Source: UBA6115 sp964629345 (lineage in GTDB: Bacteria > Bacillota > Clostridia > Christensenellales > Aristaeellaceae). From it: a stretch of DNA of 64,000 nt. Location: positions 1 through 64,000 of the forward strand of contig CAZVSG010000001.1 of assembly GCA_964629345.1 (NCBI GenBank), read 5' to 3'. Positions 26,022-33,438 of this stretch are shown here, piece after piece. The notes under the pieces are model-generated. The model was given only the letters and a program-made list of their open reading frames with translations. It did not search any database and was not told where the DNA came from. Position 1 is the stretch's first letter. Each line of letters starts with the position of its first letter. The position numbers and the translations under genes are program-made.

Positions 26022-26813
26022 TCATCCCCCAACCAAAGGCGAAGGCCGGGTGATGACGAACAGGAAGCGGCAGTCAAGGCTGCGGTCGGACACCGTGCAT
26101 TCCCTCATCCTCGCATCAAACAGAAAGCGGCTGCCTTCCGCAGCAAACTCGTTTTCCATCCCGAGCAGCGTCCTTTCCTTCAGCCGCCAGTGCGCCCGGT
26201 TCTCCCCCGTGAGGGTGTGCGAAGTCCAGGGAAGCCTTTGCGCGTCCAGCAAACGCCCGATCAGTGTCTCCTGCGCGCTCAGCCCGGAATCATCAGCGCC
26301 CTCCATACCCCTTCCCTCGTCGGAAAAGAACGCGATCTTTCCCCCCGGGGAAGTGATCCGGAGCAACCCATCAAGAAGGCTCTTGAAATCGTCGGTGAAA
26401 TAATGCGTATCGATCAGGGTGATTGCGTCAAAGGACGCGGCGGGGAATTCCGGCCGGGTCATATCGCCGGTCATGAAACGGAGCCTGTCCGCCGACTGTT
26501 TTTCAGCCAGCGCGATGGCCACGGGCGACAGGTCGACCCCCACCGCACAACAGCCAGTTCGCTCCTGGATATACCCGGTGAGACGGCCGGTGCCACAGCC
26601 CAGGTCCAGCAGACGGCTCCCGGGACCCAGGTTCAGGACTCCCAACATTACCTCAATCTGGGCCATGTCAGCCATGCCGTGCTGGCACAGGTTCATCCCA
26701 TATACCCTTTCGCAGAAGCGGGCATGCGCGCCGCTTGCCTCTGCCAGAGGGTAGAACGTATCATAAAATGCCAGCATCGCCGCTTCATTCCCCCCTTTGA
26801 CCCTGCGCTCCAT
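26022..26813 (-). CDS. Class I SAM-dependent methyltransferase
   Basis: The roughly 263-residue protein has the SAM-binding motif LLDLGCGTGRLTGYI and the following VGVDLSPVAIALAEK, with a post-core region that fits a small-molecule methyltransferase. Methyl acceptor is unknown. The start is uncertain: ATG 26811-26813 is chosen, with ATG 26823-26825 and internal ATG 26772-26774 as alternatives, because no clear ribosome site is present. A TATATA box near 26835-26845 supports transcription from this region. It is divergent from the AraC-type regulator, which may control it. Confidence 0.75.
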   Translation of the reverse strand: MERRVKGGNEAAMLAFYDTFYPLAEASGAHARFCERVYGMNLCQHGMADMAQIEVMLGVLNLGPGSRLLDLGCGTGRLTGYIQERTGCCAVGVDLSPVAIALAEKQSADRLRFMTGDMTRPEFPAASFDAITLIDTHYFTDDFKSLLDGLLRITSPGGKIAFFSDEGRGMEGADDSGLSAQETLIGRLLDAQRLPWTSHTLTGENRAHWRLKERTLLGMENEFAAEGSRFLFDARMRECTVSDRSLDCRFLFVITRPSPLVGG

Positions 26814-26933
26814 GATGCGTCGCATCCGGCGCGCCCGTATGGTATATATAAGCACATCAGGATCTTTTCCGCAATTCCGGTCAAGAAAGAGGAACGCCGC
26901 CTTTGATACCATCACCGCGGGGAGGAGAGAGGC

Positions 26934-27842
26934 GTGGAAAACCTGGAGAAAGCCGAGGCCGTCCAGCGGATGCAGGATCACATCCACCAGCATCTGCACG
27001 GGGTGATCACCCTTCGCGACCTGTCCGTGTGCGCGGGCTATTCGCCGTTCCACTGCGTCAGGGTGTTCCGTGAGATGACCGGCAGGACCCCCTTTGAGTA
27101 CATCCGTGCGCTCAGGCTCTCCCGCGCCGCCATGGAGCTGCGGGATGAGAAGACGAGGATCATCGACGTCGCGCTGGAGTTCGTGTTTGACTCGCAGGAA
27201 GGGTTCACCCGGGCCTTCTCAAGGGAATTCGGCATCACGCCCGCCCGGTACCGGAAGGATCCGAAGCCTATCCGCCTGTTCATGCCCTATCCGACCCTGA
27301 ATCGATACCTGTACTTCAGGAAAGGGGAAACAAACATGGAAAAGAAACCCGCCGCACACACCGTCTTCGTCCAGGTCATCGAGCGGCCGGAGCGGAAGCT
27401 GATCCTGAAACGCGGCGTCAGGGCAGAGGACTATTTTGCCTACTGCGAGGAGGTCGGCTGCGAGGTCTGGGGCCTGCTGTGCAGCGTCAGGGAAGCCCTG
27501 TACGAGCCCGTCGGCCTGTGGCTCCCCGACGGCCTGATCAGACCCGGCACCTCGCGCTACGCGCAGGGGGTCGAGGTCCCGGCGGATTACGGCGGCCAGG
27601 TCCCTGAAGGGCTCGAAATGATCAGCCTGCCGCCCTGCCGGATGATGGTGTTCCAGGGCCCGCCCTATGAGGACGAGCGCTTTGAGGAGGCCATATCGGA
27701 CCTGTGGGTGGCGATGAAAACCTACAACCCGGAGCTGTACGGCTTCCGGTGGGCGGATGAGGACGCGCCGAGGTTCCAGATGGAACCCCAGGGCTGGCGC
27801 GGATACATCGAGGGCCGCCCGGTCCGGCCGGTCAACAGGTAG
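26934..27842 (+). CDS. AraC-family regulator with GyrI-like effector domain
   Basis: The 302-residue protein has two helix-turn-helix motifs in residues 10-110 (ITLRDLSVCAGYSPFHCVR and IIDVALEFVFDSQEGFTRAF) followed by PARYRK, as in SoxS/Rob-type AraC proteins. Residues 140-295 form a GyrI-like ligand-binding domain. The start is GTG 26934 behind GGGGAGGAGAG. Rob/BmrR-type combinations sense small hydrophobic compounds and control detoxification, so the divergent methyltransferase is a likely target. Confidence 0.85.
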   Translation: MENLEKAEAVQRMQDHIHQHLHGVITLRDLSVCAGYSPFHCVRVFREMTGRTPFEYIRALRLSRAAMELRDEKTRIIDVALEFVFDSQEGFTRAFSREFGITPARYRKDPKPIRLFMPYPTLNRYLYFRKGETNMEKKPAAHTVFVQVIERPERKLILKRGVRAEDYFAYCEEVGCEVWGLLCSVREALYEPVGLWLPDGLIRPGTSRYAQGVEVPADYGGQVPEGLEMISLPPCRMMVFQGPPYEDERFEEAISDLWVAMKTYNPELYGFRWADEDAPRFQMEPQGWRGYIEGRPVRPVNR

Positions 27843-27858
27843 GGCCCCTCCTTCGGTT

Positions 27859-27886
27859 TGACGCCTGAAACATGGCGTCATTTTTT
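27859..27886 (+). terminator. Terminator after the AraC-type gene
   Basis: TGACGCC and GGCGTCA arms with an eight-base loop are followed by TTTTTTG. Confidence 0.85.
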
Positions 27887-27961
27887 GTTTGATCAGGGAC
27901 AAAAACAGTGGTTCCGGGCGAACTATGTCCCATCAAATTTCCATCCCCAAGCCCTCATTTC

Positions 27962-27991
27962 TTGACATCACCAAAGGCAGCGGACGATAAT
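27962..27991 (+). promoter_or_regulatory. Promoter of the hydrogenase operon
   Basis: TTGACA (27962-27967) is followed after 18 bases by GATAAT (27986-27991). The leader of about 105 bases contains a 10-base direct repeat TGACCGACGC at 28022-28031 and 28050-28059. Confidence 0.65.
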
Positions 27992-28105
27992 CAATCCAGT
28001 CATAATACGCATGTCCCCGTCTGACCGACGCTGCCTGTCCGTTCGATACTGACCGACGCACCGCACCATATCCGCATACCCCGGTCATCCTTCAGGAGGC
28101 ACAGA

Positions 28106-28621
28106 ATGCATTCGATCGCCGGAGAGGACTATTTCATCACACCCGCGGCGGAAAAGCGGATCACGGAACTCGCTTCCCGCTACCAAAATGAACCGGAACA
28201 GCTGATGAACATCCTGCTGGACATCCAGAAGGAAACGGCGAACTCCTTCCCGCGCAGCGTGGCCGCGCTGGTCAGCCGCGTCACCGGGATCCCGGAGGCG
28301 AAGCTGTACGGATTCGTCAGTTTCTATTCCATGTTCTCCACCAGGCCCCGCGGCCGCTACGTCGTGCGCATGTGCCACAGCGCGCCCTGTCATGTGTGCG
28401 GGGCCCAGGGGGTGATGGAAGCCGTTTCCAAGACCCTGGGCATTGGGCCCGGCGAGACCACGCGGGACGGGCGTTTCACCCTGGAGTACTGCCAGTGCCT
28501 CGGCGTCTGCGAAAACGCGCCGGCCATCATGGTGAACGAGACCGTGTACCGCAACCTGACGCCCGGGCGCGCGGCCACCCTGATGGAGGATTACCAGAGG
28601 GGGGACATGAAGGAATGCTGA
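28106..28621 (+). CDS. hydC: NuoE-like [2Fe-2S] subunit of NAD(P)-linked [FeFe] hydrogenase
   Basis: The 171-residue thioredoxin-fold subunit carries the cysteine ligands of a [2Fe-2S] cluster in CHSAPCHVCG and CQCLGVCENAP. It corresponds to HydC/HndA of trimeric hydrogenases and NuoE of complex I, and relays electrons to or from the flavin subunit encoded next. The start ATG 28106 follows AGGAGG. Its stop overlaps the NuoF-like gene by seven bases. Confidence 0.9.
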   Translation: MHSIAGEDYFITPAAEKRITELASRYQNEPEQLMNILLDIQKETANSFPRSVAALVSRVTGIPEAKLYGFVSFYSMFSTRPRGRYVVRMCHSAPCHVCGAQGVMEAVSKTLGIGPGETTRDGRFTLEYCQCLGVCENAPAIMVNETVYRNLTPGRAATLMEDYQRGDMKEC

Positions 28622-29874
28622 GCGAAACGCGGATCGTGCTGAGGAACCTGGGCCGGATCGACCCGGTCAGCGTCAAGGATTATCAGAAGCAGGGCGGATA
28701 CGGGTCCCTCCGCAAGGCGCTGTCGATGAAGACGGAGTACGTGATCGCGGAAATGAAGCGCTCCGGGCTGCGCGGGCGCGGCGGGGCAGGCTTTCCGGTG
28801 TGGAAGAAATGGAGCTTCACGGCGTCCGCCCAGAGCGGGCAGAAATACGTCATCTGCAACGCGGATGAGGGCGAACCCGGCACCAACAAGGACAGGGTCA
28901 TCCTCTCCGGCGACCCGAACAGCGTGTTTGAGGGCATGGCCATCGCGGCCTACGCGGTGGGCGCGGACAGGGGCTTCCTCTACCTGAGGCGGGAATACCC
29001 CTACGTGGCCCCCATCCTCGACCAGGCGCTGGAGAACGCCCGGGCGGAAGGCTGCCTGGGGAAGAACATCCTGGGCTCCTCCTTCAGCTTTGACATCGAG
29101 GTCATCTCCGGCGGCGGGGCTTACGTATGCGGCGAGGAGACCGCGCTGATCGAGTCCATCGAGGGGCGCCGGGGCGAGCCGCGCTTCAAGCCCCCCTATC
29201 CGGGCGTTTCGGGCCTGTACGGCAGGCCCACGGTGGTCAACAACGTCGAGACGCTGGCCAACGTGCCCGTCATCCTCCAGCGCGGGGGCGAATGGTTCAG
29301 CGGGATCGGCGTGCCCAACTGCACCGGCACCAAGGTGTTCACCCTGTGCGGGAACATCACGCAGAAGGGGGTCTTCGAGTACCCCATGGGCACCAACCTC
29401 AGGGACATTTACGAGACACACGGCGGGGTGAAGGACAACTTCGACCTGCGCGGGTTCATGCTGGGCGGCCAGTCGGGCAACCTCATCAACGCCGGCCAGA
29501 TGGACCTGAGCATGGACATCGACTCCTGCCAGCAGGCGGAAAGCGTGCTGGGCACAGGCACCATCATGGTGATCGACGACCGGCACGACATCCTGGACAT
29601 CGTGCAGAACATCATGTCGTTCTTCATCGAGGAGAGCTGCGGCAAGTGCACGCCCTGCCGGGAGGGGAACATCCGGATCCTGGAGATCCTCCGCCGCATC
29701 AGCGGCGGGGAGGGCCGCATGGAGGACCTGACCCTGTTGGAGGACCTGGCCGGCATGATGAACGTGGCCTGCCTGTGCGGGCTGGGCCAGAACTCCTCCG
29801 TGGCGGTCATCACCAGCCTGCACAACTTCCGCGAGGTGTACGTAAAAGCCATTGAGAGGGGGCGCAGAGCATGA
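28615..29874 (+). CDS. hydB: NuoF-like NAD(H)/FMN subunit of the hydrogenase (short HydB)
   Basis: The 419-residue subunit binds FMN and NADH (GRGGAGFPVWKKW, ADEGEPGTNKDR, GGAYVCGEETAL) and a 4Fe-4S cluster (ESCGKCTPCREG with a later CLCGLG). I start it at ATG 28615, which overlaps the upstream stop. It is much shorter than the bifurcating HydB of Thermotoga maritima (about 620 residues): both the N-terminal thioredoxin-like [2Fe-2S] domain and the C-terminal 2[4Fe-4S] ferredoxin domain are missing. This makes plain NADH coupling more likely than ferredoxin-based bifurcation, which is inference. Confidence 0.9.
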   Translation: MLSETRIVLRNLGRIDPVSVKDYQKQGGYGSLRKALSMKTEYVIAEMKRSGLRGRGGAGFPVWKKWSFTASAQSGQKYVICNADEGEPGTNKDRVILSGDPNSVFEGMAIAAYAVGADRGFLYLRREYPYVAPILDQALENARAEGCLGKNILGSSFSFDIEVISGGGAYVCGEETALIESIEGRRGEPRFKPPYPGVSGLYGRPTVVNNVETLANVPVILQRGGEWFSGIGVPNCTGTKVFTLCGNITQKGVFEYPMGTNLRDIYETHGGVKDNFDLRGFMLGGQSGNLINAGQMDLSMDIDSCQQAESVLGTGTIMVIDDRHDILDIVQNIMSFFIEESCGKCTPCREGNIRILEILRRISGGEGRMEDLTLLEDLAGMMNVACLCGLGQNSSVAVITSLHNFREVYVKAIERGRRA

Positions 29875-31595
29875 TCCGGCTGACGATCGACGGTCTGCCC
29901 GTGGAGGCGGAGGAGGGTTCGACGCTGCTGGAAGCGGCAAAGAAGCTGGACATCCACATCCCCACCCTGTGCTTCCATCCGGACCAGGACGTCAAGGCGA
30001 ACTGCCGCATCTGCCTGGTGGAGCTGGAGGGGAACAAGCTGCTGGTGCCCGCCTGCTCCTACCCGGCGGAGAACGGCATGAGCATGCGCACCCATTCCCC
30101 CAAGGTCAGGCGAGCGCGCCGGAACATCCTGGAGCTGATCCTGGCCCGCCACGCGCAGGACTGCCTGCACTGCGACCGCTCCGGCACCTGCGAACTGCAG
30201 GCGGTGGCGGAGGAGATGCACTTCGTGAAGATCCCCCGCTACCCCTACGTGGCCCGCTCGGACGAGTCGGACAACTCCTCCCCCTCCATTGTGCGCAACG
30301 CCGCCAAATGCATCAACTGCGGCCGGTGCGAGTACGCGTGCAGCCAGGTCCAGACAGTGCACGCCCTGTCCAAGGTGGGGCGTGGATTTGAGGTGCAGTT
30401 CCGTCCGGCGTACGGGCGCACGCTGGCTGAGAGCATCTGCGTCAACTGCGGCCAGTGCGTGCAGGCCTGTCCCACGGGCGCGCTGACCATCCGGGACGAC
30501 ACCCAGGTCGTCTGGCACGCCTTCGCGGTACCGGAAAAGCTGGTCGTGGCGCAGGTGGCGCCCGCCGTCCGGATCACCCTGGCGGAGGCTTTGGGGGAGC
30601 CGCCCGGCAGCATCAGCACGGGCCGCATGGTCAGCGCGATGAAGCGGGTGGGCTTTCACAGGGTGTTTGACACCGACTTCACCGCGGACCTGACCATCAT
30701 GGAGGAGGGAACGGAGCTGCTGGGCCGCATCAAGAATGGCGGCGTCCTGCCCATGGTCACCTCCTGCTGCCCCGCCTGGATCAAGTTCTGCGAGACCTTC
30801 TACCCGGACCTGCTGCCCCACCTGTCCACCTGCAAGTCCCCCCAGCAGATGTTCGGCGCGCTGCTGAAAACCTATTACGCGGAAAAGACCGGCAAAAAGC
30901 CGGAGGACATCCTCAGCGTGTCCGTGATGCCCTGCACGGCCAAGAAGTTTGAGGAAACGCGCCCAGAGCTGGGGCGCAGCGGCATGAGGGACGTCGACGC
31001 CGTCATCACAGCGCAGGAATTGGCGCGGATGATCCGCAGCGCGGGCATCCGCTTTGACACCCTGCCGGACACACCCTTTGACGCGCCCTTCGGCCTGGGC
31101 ACCGGCGCCGGGGAGATCTTCGGCTCAACCGGCGGCGTGATGGAGGCGGCGCTGCGTACGGTGTACGAGGTGGTCACCGGCAAGCCGCTGGAGAACCTGG
31201 ACATCAAGGCCGTCCGCGGCCTGGAGGGCGTCAAGGAGGCGTCGGTCGAGATGAACGGCATGAGCGTGAAGGTGGCGGTCACCAACGGCCTTGGCAACGC
31301 GCGGAAAATCATGGACCTGGTCCGGGCGGGAAAGGCGGACTACCACTTCATCGAGATCATGGCCTGCCCGGGCGGATGCATCGGCGGGGGCGGGAACCCG
31401 ATCAAAAACAACGCGAAAATGAAGCCGCGCCTGGACGCGGTGTACCGGCTGGACAGGGAACTGCCCCTGCGCCGATCCCACGAGAACCCCGCGGTGAAAG
31501 CGCTGTATGAGGAATACCTGGGTGAGCCCAACGGGCACCGGTCACACGCCCTGCTGCACACCGGCTACGTCAACCGGAGCGGCCTGCTGGGGTAA
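29871..31595 (+). CDS. hydA: [FeFe] hydrogenase catalytic subunit HydA
   Basis: The 574-residue enzyme interconverts protons and H2. In order it has an N-terminal [2Fe-2S] ferredoxin domain (ANCRICLVELEG), a His-ligated 4Fe-4S cluster (HAQDCLHCDRSGTC), a two-cluster ferredoxin domain (CINCGRCEYAC, CVNCGQCVQACPTG) and the H-cluster domain with the three signatures TSCCPAW, MPCTAKKFE and MACPGGCIGGGG. All ligands are present. ATG 29871 overlaps the previous stop. The maturation proteins HydE, HydF and HydG are not in the window. Confidence 0.96.
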   Translation: MIRLTIDGLPVEAEEGSTLLEAAKKLDIHIPTLCFHPDQDVKANCRICLVELEGNKLLVPACSYPAENGMSMRTHSPKVRRARRNILELILARHAQDCLHCDRSGTCELQAVAEEMHFVKIPRYPYVARSDESDNSSPSIVRNAAKCINCGRCEYACSQVQTVHALSKVGRGFEVQFRPAYGRTLAESICVNCGQCVQACPTGALTIRDDTQVVWHAFAVPEKLVVAQVAPAVRITLAEALGEPPGSISTGRMVSAMKRVGFHRVFDTDFTADLTIMEEGTELLGRIKNGGVLPMVTSCCPAWIKFCETFYPDLLPHLSTCKSPQQMFGALLKTYYAEKTGKKPEDILSVSVMPCTAKKFEETRPELGRSGMRDVDAVITAQELARMIRSAGIRFDTLPDTPFDAPFGLGTGAGEIFGSTGGVMEAALRTVYEVVTGKPLENLDIKAVRGLEGVKEASVEMNGMSVKVAVTNGLGNARKIMDLVRAGKADYHFIEIMACPGGCIGGGGNPIKNNAKMKPRLDAVYRLDRELPLRRSHENPAVKALYEEYLGEPNGHRSHALLHTGYVNRSGLLG

Positions 31596-31601
31596 GGGTC
31601 C

Positions 31602-31806
31602 GGCGTGTCGACAAAGTGTCTGCGGACACTTTGTCGTTTTAGAGGAACGGGCGTTTTCACTTGGTCGCTGCGCTCCCGGTCAGTGAAACCGCAAGGAATG
31701 AATCCCTACGCAATTCTCCCCGCCCGGCAAAGCCGGGCGATACGATTTTAGTCAGAGGGCAGTGCCCTCTGAAACTCCCCTGGATACGGTTTGTCTACAG
31801 TCTCAA
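31602..31806. repeat. Hairpin-mosaic intergenic repeat, copy R2 (inverted relative to R1)
   Basis: This gap after hydA holds an inverted, near full-length relative of the copy at 24.8 kb. At its left end is a hairpin with perfect 12-base arms, CGACAAAGTGTC (31609-31620) and GACACTTTGTCG (31625-31636). Confidence 0.8.
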
Positions 31807-31837
31807 GCGGCTCGGCACTGGCCGGGCCGCTTTTTGA
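31802..31837. terminator. Bidirectional terminator between hydA and the 4Fe-4S gene
   Basis: CTCAAGCGGC and GCCGCTTTTTGAG arms, extended inside by CGG/CCG pairs, are flanked by A- and T-rich ends. It serves two convergent transcripts. Confidence 0.75.
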
Positions 31838-31845
31838 GGTCCGGT

Positions 31846-32340
31846 TCAGCCCGGCAGCAATTCCAAAAGCCTTCTCACGGCTTCCTCAGGGAAGCCTTCG
31901 GGTCGTTCTGTTTCAAGCAGGGACCTGAGAAACCCGCGCACAGCGGCGCTTTGGGGCAGCATATAGCCGGCCTCGCGGGCCAGGTCCTCCGCGGACACGC
32001 GGATGGATTGCTTCAGGGCAAGGGCCAACTGCCGCAGGGCAGGATCCCGCTCATCCCTCAGGACCGCGGAGGCGGCGAGTTCCTGCCGTGCCTTTCCCGC
32101 CAGGAGGGCGCGCAGGGGAAGCAGGACTTCCTCCTTCTTTTCCTGCTGGGGCGGGTAATTGTCAGGAACCTTGGAAATGGCGCCGGAGGGGCAGGCGTCA
32201 ACGCAGGCACGGCAGGCGTCCAGGCACCTGGACCAGTCGATCTGTCCATTCTCCGTGTCAGTGGCCCCGGTGGGGCAGACGTACAGGCACAGGCAGTCCT
32301 TGGTACACAGACGGATATTCCTTACAGCGCGCATGCTCAT
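31846..32340 (-). CDS. 4Fe-4S dicluster ferredoxin-like protein with helical tail
   Basis: The 164-residue protein begins with two cysteine motifs, CTKDCLCLYVCP and CLDACRACVDACP, that should bind two 4Fe-4S clusters. The first has the irregular spacing C-x3-C-x-C-x3-C rather than the usual CxxCxxCxxxC. The remaining 100 residues are charged and helical with no recognised domain. ATG 32338-32340 overlaps the stop of the rubrerythrin-like gene, so the pair is co-translated. A redox-partner role for that protein is likely. Confidence 0.8.
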   Translation of the reverse strand: MSMRAVRNIRLCTKDCLCLYVCPTGATDTENGQIDWSRCLDACRACVDACPSGAISKVPDNYPPQQEKKEEVLLPLRALLAGKARQELAASAVLRDERDPALRQLALALKQSIRVSAEDLAREAGYMLPQSAAVRGFLRSLLETERPEGFPEEAVRRLLELLPG

Positions 32341-32996
32341 GCCCCCCTTTGGACCTGGTTGAACTTGAACGCCGGCACCTTGCATACAGGGCAGACGGCG
32401 GGCGGCGCGTCCCCCACAAAGAGAAAGCCGCAGGCCTCGCAGACGAACACCTTGCCCTCCAGCGCTTTGTCCCCCTGTTTGCGGTATTTCTCCAGCAGGC
32501 CTCCCTGGATCCTGCTCACTTTCTCCCCCCAGACCAAGGCGCGCTGCGCTCCCCGGTCCCCGGCCTTCCTGGCAGCGTCAAGGACAAGGGCATATCCCGT
32601 CTGCGTATCCTCCCTGAGCATCCCGGCAAGGCTTTCCAAATCCCCGCGGGGTTCGGCCCGGCTTTCAAAATAGTCCGCCAGCCGGGCGAACAGCCCTGAC
32701 TCCTCCTCCAGATACTGCTTTGCGCAGCCCCGGGCAAGGTTGGAACACACCACGCTGTTCACCAGCATATCGTTCGCTTCCACGACATCCCTGGATTTTG
32801 TGCCGGTTTCTGCAGGCCGGCCCGCCGTTTCCGCCCCGCCCTCCGGGACGAACATGGACTTGTCCGCGCCGCATATCGGGCAGACCCAGTCCTCGGGCAG
32901 ATCCTCCCACCGCGTTCCCGGCGCGATGCCCCTGGACGGGTCCCCGTCGGCCGGGTCATAGTCATAACCGCAGACGGTGCAGATATACTTTCCCAA
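32337..32996 (-). CDS. Rubrerythrin-like protein with two rubredoxin modules and no His ligands
   Basis: The 219-residue protein starts with a complete rubredoxin (CTVCGYDYDP ... WVCPICGADK, residues 5-48), continues with a helical segment of about 110 residues, and ends with a second rubredoxin-like knuckle (VCEACGFLFVG ... VCPVCK). This resembles clostridial rubrerythrins that reduce peroxide. However, the helical segment lacks the ExxH motifs of a diiron site, and the whole protein contains no histidine. It may therefore be an electron carrier rather than a peroxidase. Start is TTG 32994-32996 behind AGGAGG. Confidence 0.78.
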   Translation of the reverse strand: MGKYICTVCGYDYDPADGDPSRGIAPGTRWEDLPEDWVCPICGADKSMFVPEGGAETAGRPAETGTKSRDVVEANDMLVNSVVCSNLARGCAKQYLEEESGLFARLADYFESRAEPRGDLESLAGMLREDTQTGYALVLDAARKAGDRGAQRALVWGEKVSRIQGGLLEKYRKQGDKALEGKVFVCEACGFLFVGDAPPAVCPVCKVPAFKFNQVQRGA

Positions 32997-33071
32997 TTGA
33001 GCGCCCTCCTGTCAGGTCCCCCGTCCCCCTTCAGGCCTAGACGGGGATATGCAGCTGCCGATACGGCTTTG

Positions 33072-33100
33072 ATTATAGGGGAATGCCTGCGCGGTGTAAA
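33072..33100 (-). promoter_or_regulatory. Promoter of the rubrerythrin-like/4Fe-4S operon
   Basis: On the minus strand TTTACA (33095-33100) and TATAAT (33072-33077) are 17 bases apart. Confidence 0.75.
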
Positions 33101-33139
33101 GGAGCCGGCGGGAAGGGACAGCCGCCTTTGATGAAATGA

Positions 33140-33193
33140 TTGACACTTGAACACACGCTCAAGTATAATGGGTACAATTGAATGAGCGTTCAA
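33140..33193 (+). promoter_or_regulatory. Metal-ATPase promoter with two ArsR-type operators
   Basis: TTGACA (33140-33145) and TATAAT (33164-33169) are 18 bases apart. Between them lies ACTTGA-N8-TCAAGT (33145-33164), and just downstream a second palindrome TTGAA-N6-TTCAA (33178-33193). TTGAA/TTCAA half-sites are typical of CadC/SmtB-type repressors. Occupation of either site would block RNA polymerase. Confidence 0.75.
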
Positions 33194-33213
33194 GTGTCAG
33201 GAGGAAGCGGGTC

Positions 33214-33438
33214 ATGACGAAAGCCATCAGGATACAGAATCTCGGCTGCGCCAGCTGCGCGGCGAAAATGGAAAAGAAGATCGCGGCGCTGCCGGGCGTG
33301 ACCGGCGCGCGGGTCAACTTCATGACCCAGCGGCTCACCCTGGAGGCGGAGGAGGAGCGGATGGGCGGGCTGCTCAGGGACGCGCAGGCCATCATCCGTT
33401 CCATCGAGCCGGAGGCCTCCCTGGTGCTCCCGCTGTGA
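33214..33438 (+). CDS. Small heavy-metal-associated (HMA) domain protein
   Basis: The 74-residue protein is a single HMA domain with the metal-binding motif LGCASCAAKME. I start it at ATG 33214, eight bases after AGGAGG; the upstream open frame overlaps the operator. Its stop overlaps the GTG start of the P-type ATPase. In most Zn/Cd ATPases this domain is the N terminus of the pump itself, so here the sensor/delivery domain appears to be encoded as a separate subunit. Confidence 0.88.
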   Translation: MTKAIRIQNLGCASCAAKMEKKIAALPGVTGARVNFMTQRLTLEAEEERMGGLLRDAQAIIRSIEPEASLVLPL

